From Chitinophaga polysaccharea (GTDB lineage: Bacteria; Bacteroidota; Bacteroidia; Chitinophagales; Chitinophagaceae), in assembly GCF_902150045.1 (NCBI RefSeq), contig NZ_CABFVU010000002.1, forward strand, positions 124,001 through 188,000: a stretch of 64,000 bases of DNA. Reading direction: 5' to 3'. This document shows, in pieces, positions 1 to 12,000 of this stretch. The notes under the pieces were generated by a model. That model searched no databases and was not told the DNA's origin. It worked only from the letters and a program-made list of their open reading frames with translations. The position numbers were made by a program, and so were the translations under genes. The stretch's first letter is position 1. Every line of letters begins with the position of its first letter.

Positions 1-3000
1 ACAGCAGTAATTGCAGATACCGCCAATGCTAGTACCAATGTTACATTACAGCCCAATACCAGCGCTACACTTGTCTGGACCATTTCCAACGGAAACTGCG
101 CAGCATCAAATGATACCGTTGTACTCAATTATATCCGGCAGGCAGATCTGAAGATCACCAAATCGGATGCAGGCAATACGTATAAAACCGGTAGCCCGCT
201 TACCTATACACTTACCATTGAAAACCTGGGCCCATCTGATGTTTCAGGCTTGCAGATACAGGATCTGCTCCCGGCAAAAATGGAGAACGCTTCATGGACT
301 TCCTCTGTAAGCGGCACTGCCGTTAGCGTACAGCCAGCTGCAGGTACAGGGCCATCTGTGAATGCCACAGGAAACCTGCCTTTTGCAACCGGTAATAGAA
401 TTGTGATCACCGTAACAGGAACAGTTGCTGCAACTGCAATAGGCGGCGATGCCATCAACAACACGGCCTCCGTAGTCAGCCCGGCAGATATGCCCGATCC
501 GGTTGCAGCCAACAACAGCTCCACGGTGAGCAGTATTGTGCCTAACAATCCACCGGTAGCAGTAACGGATAATTACACCACCACCAGGGATGTGCCGGTA
601 AGTGGCAATGTATTGACCAACGACAGTGATCCGGAAAATCAGCCTATCACGGTAACCACTACATTGATAGAACAGCCAGCTTATGGCACCGTTATACAGA
701 ATGCTGATGGTACATTTACATATACACCGGCCGCAGGTGCCGTGGGCACTGATTCTTACAGGTACCAGGTATGTGATAACCAGGGCGCTTGTGCTATAGG
801 AATAGTAAATATTGTGGTGAAGGCTGGCGTAATTGATCTCAGCGTTACTAAAACCGCTTCTCCTGCCAACGCCACTGCAGGGTTGCCTCTTACTTATACT
901 ATTACGGTTACCAATAACGGGCCTTCCACTATTTCACAGGGAGAAACATTCACTGTAAATGATTCCCTGCCGGATGGCTTTATAGCAAATAACTATACGC
1001 CGTCTGAAGGAATTTATTCAGCCGGTAATGCCAGTTGGACAGGAGTATTACTACCCCCGGGAAAATCGGTAACACTAACGATTGCCGGTAAAGTAGAAGG
1101 GCGATATACAGGAACCGGGTTGACCAATACCGTAAAAGCAATACCTCCGGCCTCCACAACAGATTCCACACCTGCCACCAGCACACTGGTTACACCGGTA
1201 GGCCGTTCTGTAGAGGTAAAAGTGACCAAAACCGATAATACAGCTACCTACACCGCGGGAACTTCTACCACCTACCAGATCAGTGTTCGGAACACAGGAC
1301 CATCTGACCTGACGGGTGCCACCTTCAGAGATCCGCTGCCGGCGGGTGTTACCACTGCTTCATGGACAGCCAATACCACCGGTGGAAGCCAGTCCGCTAC
1401 CTCAGGATCCGGTGCTATTAATGAACAGGTGAATTTGCCGGCAGGCAGTGAAATCGTATATACGTTAACGATAGATATACCCTCTGGATTTACAGGCTCT
1501 CTTACAAATACTGCCAGCATTGATGTTCCATCCGGTTATAATAATATTAATCCATCCGGTAATACTGCATCTGATACCGATACGCCTGATCCTAAGACAG
1601 ATATTGACATTGCAAAAACAGGCCCGGCCAGCGCTACAGCCGGTACCAGTATCAGTTACCAGTTGCTGATCGTTAACAACGGCCCTTCGGATGTAGCGAA
1701 TGTGGTAATTGCAGATCAGCTGCCTGCACAGATACAAAACCCGGTATGGACAGTGACAGCAGGTGGCAGCGCTACAACCAGCGTTCCTGGCGGCAATGGA
1801 GCTGTTAATTTTACAGCTGGTTTACCTGCCGGTGCAGGCAATACCATCACTGTAAATATCAATGGCACGATAGATCCTGCTGCCACCGGAAGTGTTTCAA
1901 ATACTGCTACAGCAACACCTCCGGCAGGTACGCCGGTGTCTTCCAATACCGTTAATACCACACTGATAAATACCACCGGTCTTACACTTGTTAAACAAGG
2001 CCCGGCAACAGGGCATGTAGCCGCCGGAGAGCCGGTGAATTATGTGCTGCGACTGGTGAATGCCGGCCCATCAAATGCAACCGGTATAACGATCACAGAT
2101 GTAGTGCCAGCCGCTATAACCAATACCAGCTGGACGGTTACCACTACCGGTGCAGCGGCTGTTGCTACAGGTGGTGTCAGCGGAGGCAATGGCAATAACG
2201 TGAGCACAATAGTGAATATCCCGGCCGGCGCAGGAAATGCAGTTCTTGTACGGATCAATGGCATCGTATCTCCAGGCGCAGTGGACACACTCACCAATAC
2301 CGCTACTGCGGAATTGCCTGGTGATACTATTGTTACAGCTGTTAATAAAACAGTGGTAGATAATAAACCGGGACTACAGATCGTAAAGGCCGGCCCGGCA
2401 ACAGCTGATGCAGGAACGGAGATAACCTATACCATCACCGTAAGTAATACAGGTCCTTCAAACGCAATGCAGGCTATTGTTACAGACGAAGTGGCTCCTG
2501 CATTGCTGACAAATGTGAGCTGGACCGCTACTGCTTCCGGCAACGCTGTGATCAACAGCGGTGCTAACGGTAACGGTAATACGATATTATTGAATGCCAA
2601 CATTCCTGCGGGAAATAATAATAAGGTGACCATTATAGTTCGTGGTACCATACGCCCTGGTGCAACAGGTAATATCAATAACACAGCAAGTGTGGCAGCA
2701 ACTGATCAGCCGCCTGTTAACTCAGAGGAGATCATTACAAAGATCAACAACCGGCCCGGTCTTACACTCACAAAGAGTGGACCTGCAACAGCAGATGCAG
2801 GCGGCGCTATTGATTATCTCCTGCAAATCAACAACGGCGGTCCTTCTGATGCGTTTAAGGTTACACTGTTTGATACACTGCCGGTACCTGTTCAGAACCC
2901 GGTGCTAACGGTAACAACAAAGGGTACTGCTTCTTATTTAACTGCCGAAATTAATAACGGGATATTACAATTGGTTGGCGACATCCCGGCAGGCGACAGC

Positions 3001-6000
3001 AATTATATATTGATCCATGTCAGTGGCAGGATAAACCCGTCCTTCAGCGGCCCGATAACCAACCGGGCTGTTGCTGGTACCGAAGGTGGTACACAGGTGC
3101 CATCTGATCCTGTTGTTACAAATGTGGTAAACAGTCCGCGTGTGGAATTATCCAAGAGCGCTCCGGATACCGCGGTGGCAGGGCAAGCGGTTACCTATAC
3201 TCTGACAGCAACAAACAGTGGGTTATCTGACGCTGTTAACGTGGTGATCACAGATGTAGTACCTGCGTCATTATCAAATACGCAGTGGACCGCTACTGTC
3301 ATGGGCGGAGCGGTTATTACCAGCGGCGCTTCAGGTACCGGCAATACAGTAAATGTTACCGGTAATATTCCTGCCGGCGCAGGACAGGCCATTGTTATTA
3401 CCGTACAGGGAACGCTTGCATCATCTGCTACCGGAACATTATCCAATCATTTTACCGCTAACGTTAACGGCAATACGATTACATCCGATACTGTACAAAC
3501 CCATATTACGAGCAAACCGGAGTTACAGATCACCAAAACTGCCGCTACCACCCTTTCAGCAGGAGGGCGCATCCGGTACGTTGTACAGGTAAGGAATACA
3601 GGTGTATCTGACGCAACGGGCGTAAATATATCGGACAATGTAAATGCTATCGTACAAAATACCAGCTGGGCAACTACTACCGGCGGCGGGGCTGTGATAA
3701 CAACAGGAAATACCGGTAATGGCAATACAGTGGCGGTGACTGCAAATATTCCAACAGGAGGCAATGTTACCGTAACTATAGACGGTATTGTAAGTGCAGC
3801 GGCGACAGGCACCCTGGAAAATACCGCTACCGCGGCGGTAACAGGCGCTCCAACAGTGGAAGCCAATGTAACAACATTAATCACGAATGATCCTGCCATA
3901 AATATCAGTAAAACAGGTCCTTCCCAGGTAAAAGCCGGTGAACAGGTGAGTTACCAGCTGGTCATCACCAATTTTGGCGTTTCCAACGCCCGGGGTATTG
4001 TTATACAGGATATTGTACCGGCAGCCGTTAAAAATGTGAAATGGACAAGCAGTCTTACAGGCAGCGGAAATATTACCAGTGGGGCTACAGGTACCGGTAA
4101 CAATGTAACAATGAATGCAGACCTGGATGCAGGCACCGGTAATTATATCTTCATAAATATTACCGGTACACTGGCTTCCAGCTATACCGGCACACTGATG
4201 AATGCGGCTGCTGTAGCAGTGCCCGGTAAAGATACAGTAAGAAGCGACAGCATTACCACTACAGTGATTAATGCGCCCGGCATACAGGTAGTGAAAAGCG
4301 CGCCGGATACTATTCCTGCCGGCAGCAATATTACCTTCACGGTTACAGTAACCAATATTGGCCCGTCTGATGCGCAGGCCATCGCTATTGCAGACGTAGT
4401 GCCGGCTGCCGTGCAAAACGTAACCTGGTCGGCCGTTACTGCTGGTAACGCATCTGTACAAACAGGTGCCGGAAATGGAAATAATATTACCATAAACGGT
4501 GCTATCGCCGCAGGCGCAGGTAACAGTATAATACTCACTGTTCATGGCACCGTGAACCCTGCTGCCACCGGGGATATCAGGAATACCGCTACTGTTACGC
4601 CGGCGGGAAGCACACCTGTTAGTTCCAATGAAACTACTACGCACATAGGTAAACAGGTTGCTTTGCTTTTAAGTAAGACAGGCCCGGCATCAGTGTCTGC
4701 GGGCGCCAGGATCGTTTACCAGATCACACTGCATAACAATGGCCCGTCTAACGCTACCGGTTTGCAAATCAGGGATACTGTACCTGTTGCTGTTGGTAAT
4801 GTTACCTGGACAGCCGTTGCAACAGGAAATGCCGTGATACATGGTAGCAGCTCAGATGCCGGCAATCTTGTAAATCTATCCGCAGATCTTGCAGCAGGAG
4901 CTACCGCCAACAGTATCGTGATCACTGTTGAAGGAACAGTTGATCCCGCTTATACCGGAGCGCCATTGCGGAATATTGCCTATGTTACCTCTCCTGATCT
5001 TCCTGTAACGTTAACGGATACACTAAATACTGCAGTTAATTCGCAGCCCGGTATAGTGCTCACAAAGAATGGCCCGGGAAGCGCATTCAGCGGCGATACA
5101 ATTACATATACCATCCGTGTATCCAATACCGGACCATCGGATGCAAAAGGTATAGCTATTACAGATGTTATTAACCCGGCAATACTACAACCGGTATGGA
5201 CGGCAACCGTTGCCGGTGCAGGTACCACGGTGAGCAGTAATAGCGGCACAGGAGATATCCAGCTTACGGCTGATATTCCTGCATCCGCCGGGCATGCAGT
5301 GGATATAACGGTAACGGGTAAACTGGATCCTGAATTTGCCGGTGCCCAGGTTGTTAATACGGTTACAGCTACTATCCCCGGACAGGCGCCGGTGACTGCT
5401 GCTGTAACTACCATCACCAGCCGCAAAGCCGTTTTGCGCGTGGTGAAGAGCGGGCCTGCCAGCGCAGTAGCGGGCGAGCGGGTTAGCTATACCATTAAGG
5501 TGACCAACGAAGGCCCGTCTAATGTAAGTGGAGCCACAATTTCGGATATTATTCCTGCCGGTATACTGCAACCAACATGGACTGCGGTAGCAAACGGCGC
5601 CGGCAGTTTTGTATCAGCAGGCAGCGGCACCGGGAATGTAACCCTGCAGGCTAATATAGCTGCAGGCAGTGGCAGCATCGACATTGTTGTAAATGGAACC
5701 CTGGACCCTGCTACGGTAAGCGGCACCAATATTACCAATACCGTTACAGTAACGCCGCCACCGGATATGACCAATACCAACCCGGCTACTTCCAGCGTAG
5801 TCACAAATGTGAAGAAAGAAGCCGACCTGGTGATCGTGAAATCAGGTCCGGCCAATATTGCAGCAGGACAGCAAATCACCTATAAGCTGGTGGTCACCAA
5901 TAATGGCATTTCCAATGTGGATGTTGCCAGCATTACCGATGTGGTGCCGGCATCCATCCATATTACCAACGTAAGTGCAATGGCCGGTGGAAATGCTATT

Positions 6001-9000
6001 GCCGGCAGTCCCGTGATTACAGGCAATACCGTTACCCTGAATGCAAGTATAGCAGCGGGCCCGGACAACACAGTAATGGTAACCATTACCGGTACTGTAG
6101 ATCCGTCTGCTAGCGGTACCATTGTGAATACTACAACGGTTAACGTGCCATCTACTGTAACCGAAACCAATCCTGCTAATAACACCAGCAGCATCAGTAC
6201 CAACGTTACTACAGATCTTGGTTTACAGGTATCTAAATCAGGGCCTGCAAGTGTGAATGTAAATGATCAGATTACGTATACCATTGTGCTGAGTAATAAC
6301 GGGCTGTCTGATGCGAATGAAGTGTTTATTACTGATAATGTTCCTGCAGATATTACAGGCGTTACCTGGTCTGCTGTGGTGAGTGGCAATGCATCTATGG
6401 TAAATCTCAGTGGCAGCGGTTCTGTCAGCAATGAAAGAGCATCGCTGGGAGCCAGCAACAGTGGCACTATCACTATCACTATTACCGGTACTGTAAGCCC
6501 ATTGGCCGCAACTACAATCACAAATACGGTTACCGCTTCTGCCGGTACCAGCAAAGTAAGTACTGTAGTTACTTCGGTCAACAACTCTGCTGATCTTAGA
6601 ATTAATAAAACAGCGCCTGCAGTCATTGCAGCAGGTAAGCAGATCACCTATGTGATCACAGTAACCAATGCAGGGCCGGCAAATGCAACAGGAGCAACGA
6701 TCACAGATAATGTTCCTGCAGGCATTACCAATGTAAGCTGGACAGCTGTAGGTACCGGCGGCGCTACTGTAAATAATGGTAATGGTAACGGCAATGCCAT
6801 ATCACTGACCGGAAATATACCGGCTAACAGTGGTGTTATTACTATCACAGTGGAAGGCATGGTAGATCCTGCCTTTAACGGCATACTTACTAATACGGCT
6901 GCCGCCACTCCGCCGGCAGGAGTAACGGATCCAACCCCCGCCACAGTATCTGTAAATACACAGGTAACCTCCGCACCCGGATTATCTGTACTGAAATCAG
7001 GACCCGCACAGATTGCAGGCGGCGATACGGTGAGATATACAATTGATATCCGCAATAACGGGCCATCTGTAGCTAACGGTACAAGTATCAGGGATAGTAT
7101 TCCTGTAGAACTGAAAAATGTGCGGTGGAGTGCTACCTCTACCAATGCCACCATCATCAGTGGTGGAACCGGTACGGGTAATTCACTGCAAATAGCAGGG
7201 AACATCCCTGTTGGAGGCCTGATAAGAGTAACGATTGCAGGTAACACAGATCCTGCATTTACAGGAAATATAATGAACAGGGCCGTAGCGGAAAGCAACG
7301 GGCAATCTGTTTTAAGTAATGAAGTAAATACCCAGGTGATCAACCGGCCGGCTATTGGCATCAGCAAATCCGGTCCGGCCAGCGTGGCTGCCGGTGCGCC
7401 ATTGGCATATACCATCACTGTTACCAATACAGGTGTTTCTACTGCGCAGGGCATAACGGTTACAGATGTATTGCCGTCAGCGCTGAAGAATGCGGTATGG
7501 TCGGCCACCGCCAGCGGCGCAGCGGCTATCAGTGGAGGTAACCTCAGCAACCAGACCGGTAATGTGAGCTTCCAGGCAACTATACCACCGGGCAGTGCGA
7601 ATACTATCCAGGTAACCGTGAATGGAACAGCAGATCCTGCTGCTTCCGGCGAGCTGGTAAATATAGCTGCTGTAACACCTGTTACAGGCGCTGCTTTAAC
7701 GGATACGGTAACCACTGTAATAAAAATCCTTAGTGGTATCAGGCTGGTGAAAGCGGCGCCTGATACAGTGGCTGCCGGTAATGCTATTTCCTATTCGATA
7801 GATGTATATAACGATGGTCCTTCTGATGCCACCAATATTGTGATAGCAGATACATTACCGGCCGGCCTGCAAAATGTGCGGTGGTCTGCCTCTGCAGTGG
7901 GCACTGCTTCCATCAATGGCGGCAACCTGCAGCAGCAACCTGGCAACGTAAACTTCACCGCAGGTATTCCTGCAGGTAACGGTAACGCTATCCATATAGT
8001 GGTTACAGCTACGGTTCCTTCTTCACAAACAGGCAGCTTAACCAACCAGGCAAGGGCTAATGCGGGTGGGGTGGATTATCCGTCTAACCAGGTGGTAACA
8101 CAGATCAGCAGCAAGCCGGGAATACAGTTAACCAAATCCGGTCCGCCAACTGCTGCAGCCGGCAGTACCATCAGTTATAACCTTGTGTTAAGCAACAACG
8201 GTCCTTCCGATGCGTTGAATGTAACTGTAGCAGACGTGCTTCCAGCGGAATTGCAAAACCCGGTATGGTCCGCTACCGCACAGGGAACTGCAGGTATTAA
8301 CGGGGGCAATATTGTTAACAGGGCAGGCAACGTTAGCTTTACAGCCAACGTGCCTGCAGGTGCAGATAACCGTGTAGTCGTTAGCGTGAGTGGAACCATT
8401 CCGGCTTCCTTCTCCGGAAATATTACCAATATCGCTGCCTATAGCCTGAATGCGGTCAGTACCAATACAGCGCCGGTAATTACAAAGGTGGATAAGAGAG
8501 CTACTATAAGGATCAATAAATCAGCACCCGATTCAATAACTGCGGGTGGCATTATTAATTATACATTACTGGTAGCTAATGCAGGCCCATCAGATGCAGA
8601 CAGCATTACTATTACAGACCTGGTGCCTGCCGCGGTACAACAGGTAACATGGAATGCGGCAGCTACGGGCGGTACCCTGATTGGCGCTGCATCCGGCACC
8701 GGTAACAATGTCAGTGTGCGTGGCAGCATTCCGGCAGGTGCGGGCAACAATATACTCGTAACTATTACGGGAACTGTTGCACCGGGATTATCAGGTATCA
8801 TACAGAATAAAGCACTGGTAAGTATAAGCGGAAATATAGTTTCCGGAGATTCTGTTAATACACATATCCTCAATAAACCGGGCGTACAATTCACAAAATC
8901 CGGTCCGCAGAAAGCTATCGCGGGCAGCAATGTGAGCTATGTGATAGATCTTGGCAACCAGGGTCCATCTGATCTGGTGAATGCAGCGGTAACAGATGTG

Positions 9001-12000
9001 GTGCCGCCGCAGATAACAAATGTAACCTGGGCTGTTACCACGAGAGGAACCGCCACATTGGCTGCCGGTACGCCGGTAACAGGAGTGGGTAACCGGATAT
9101 CCTTCAGTGGAGATGTGCCTGCCGGTACAGCTAATGGTATTCGGGTGACTATCAGCGGTAAGATAGATCCGGAGTACGAAGGTAATATTACAAATACCGC
9201 TACAGCAACTGATAATCGCGGTAATGAATACACATCCGTTACAGGTATGACGGTTGTTAAAGAAGCCGTTATTAAACTGGATAAAATAGGCCCTGCTGCA
9301 GTTAAAGCAGGTAGCAGTATCAGTTATGTGATTACTGCATCCAATCAGGGATTGTCTGATGTGAAAGGATTTACGATTACGGATGTAGTACCTGCGGCCA
9401 TCGCCAATGTGAGCTGGACAGCCGTGGCATCAGGTAATGCTCAGGTAACAACACCAGCCGCCGGAACAGGTAACAGCATACAATTGCAGGGCGATATTGC
9501 TGCAGGCGCAGGTAACACCATACAGATTACAGTGAATGGCAGCATTGCTGCAGGTGCTACAGGCGTTATTATGAACACAGCCGGCGGAAGAACCGCAGGT
9601 GGTGATACGGTTAGCTCGCCAACAGTAACAACCAATATACAGAATGCGCCGGGCATTAGCATTGTGAAGGTGGCGCCGCAAACTGTAAATGCAGGCGATA
9701 GTTTGCAATACGTGATCACTGTAAGTAACACCGGCCCTTCTGATGCACATAATGTAAAGATCAGTGACATTGTGCCGGCTACACTTACCGGCGTAAGCTG
9801 GACCGCCATAACCGCCGGTAATGCGCAGATCACGGGCGCCGCAGCCGGTACCGGCAACACCGTTAATCTGACGGCAGATATTGCTGCAGGCAACGGTAAT
9901 ACTCTGCAACTCCGGATCACCGGTAAAACCGCAGCAGGGCTTAGGGATAGCATCGTTAACACTGCCAGTGCCACAGATACCGGCGGAAAAACAGTTACTT
10001 CCTCTGTTACCACACAGGCTATTGGCAAATCCGTACTGGCTATTACAAAAACAGGTAATGCCGAGGTAAATGCGGGCGACTCTGTTCACTATGTGATCAC
10101 CGCTACTAATGCAGGTCCTTCTGATGCGGCAGGTGTAAGCATCCGTGACGCGGTGCCGGTTGCTATTACAGGCGTTACCTGGACAGCAATTGCCAATGGT
10201 GCTTCACAGGTTAACAGCGGTGCATCGGGCAGTGGTAACCAGGTGCTGGTAACCGGTAATATTGCTGCAGGCAACGGCAATGCTATAGTGGTCAATGTAA
10301 GTGGAGTGGTGCCTGCAGGCGCAACAGTTACTGCATTGTCAAATATAGCCACGTTGAAACCATCAGCCGGTGATTCCATGCCAAGTATTCCGGTAATAAC
10401 AACGGTAACGAGGAAACCATCCCTGCGTATCGTGAAACAGGCAGTAGCAACCGCCGTTGCAGGCGACAGCTTGCAATACAATATCACGGTTACCAACGAT
10501 GGCCCGTCCGATGCAACAGGCATACAGATCAGTGATGTGGTATCCGATACATTGAGCGGGGTTAGCTGGACGGCTACCACCACAGGCGCCGCGCAGATCA
10601 CAGGCAGCAACAGTGGTAGCGGCGATGTGTTATTGAATGGTAATATCAGTGCAGGCCCTGGTAATGCCATCAACATAAAGATCAGCGGTAAAATTAATAC
10701 CACCTTCACTGGTAGTATTACCAATATTGCCAACGCTAAGGATGCAAATAATCAAACCGTAACGGCAACGGCTACCACACAGGTAAGCAGCCGCTCGCAG
10801 CTGGGTATTGTTAAAACGGGACCTGCCCGCGTGAATGCAGGAGACACTATCCGTTATGTGATCATTGCTTCCAATACAGGACCTTCCGCCGCTGCAGGCA
10901 TCAATATTACTGATGTGGTGGATGCTGCCATTACGCAGGTAACCTGGACTGCTACCGCCAATGGTACTTCACAGGTAACCGCCGGGGCAACGGGTAGCGG
11001 CAATAATATCGTTGTAACCGGTAACCTGGAGGCAAGTAGCGCTAATACCATCCAGGTGAATATTAAAGGTATTATCCCCGAAGATGCGGAGATCACTGGC
11101 GTTACTAATACAGCTACTGTAAAACAGGGAACAGGTACGCCTGTGCCATCAGATCCTGTGACAACTGAAATAGTACCCGGTATCAGGAAACTGGATCTTT
11201 CTGTGACCAAATCAGGCCCGGTTCAACTCATGGAAAATGATTCGATTACCTATATCATTGTTGCACGAAATGGTGGCCCGGCAGCAGGCGACGGGGCCGT
11301 GATCACAGATATACTCCCGGCAAATATTGAGGGAGCTTATATACGGTCGGTAACTGTAAGCGGCGGAGCAGGTAATGTGCAAACCACGAATGCAGGAAAT
11401 GTGGTAAAAGCTACTATAGGCACATTGCCGGCAGAAGCAGCTGTTACAATAGTGATCACCGGTAAGGTGAACAGTACAGTGCAGTTGCGTAATCAGGCGG
11501 TTATTGCCGCTCCGGCAGGCACTGTGGATACAGCTTCAGCCAATAATACCAGCGCCACTGTAATTACCACTGTGTCGGCTATTCCAACGGCAGATCTGCA
11601 ATTGCAGAAAGAACTGCTCAGTACGGCGCCTATGCAGGTAGGAAGCAAGGCGGACTTTGTGTTAACATTGAATAATGCCGGTCCGTTTAGCGCCACCCGG
11701 ATTGAGGTGAGGGATACGCTGAAAGATAACCTGGATATTATCAATGGATTTGATGCAGGCATTGGAGAAGTTACTTATGACCCAGCCACCCGGATACTGG
11801 TATGGCGCCTGGATAGCCTGGTACTCACGCGAACGGCTACACTGAAATATACTACCCGGATCACCAATACCGGCGATGTGATTAACAGTGCCACTGCCAC
11901 CTCGCTGTTACCTGATCCGGATCCATCCAACAATATCGCGGTGAGTAAGGTAGTTACCGTTACAGGCGATGATATCCTGGTGCCGAATGTAATTACGCCT

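Noticed and set aside
204..11762. Many long open frames antisense to the giant surface gene, including one of 355 codons at 6648-7715
   Set aside because: They repeat with the DUF11 period and mirror its Thr/Gly/Asn-rich codon use; none shows a domain or signal of its own, so they are codon-bias shadows.
826..11960. Regularly spaced repeats that could suggest a CRISPR-like or satellite array
   Set aside because: The ~380-base period is a protein-domain period; the repeats are translated in one frame and not identical at DNA level.
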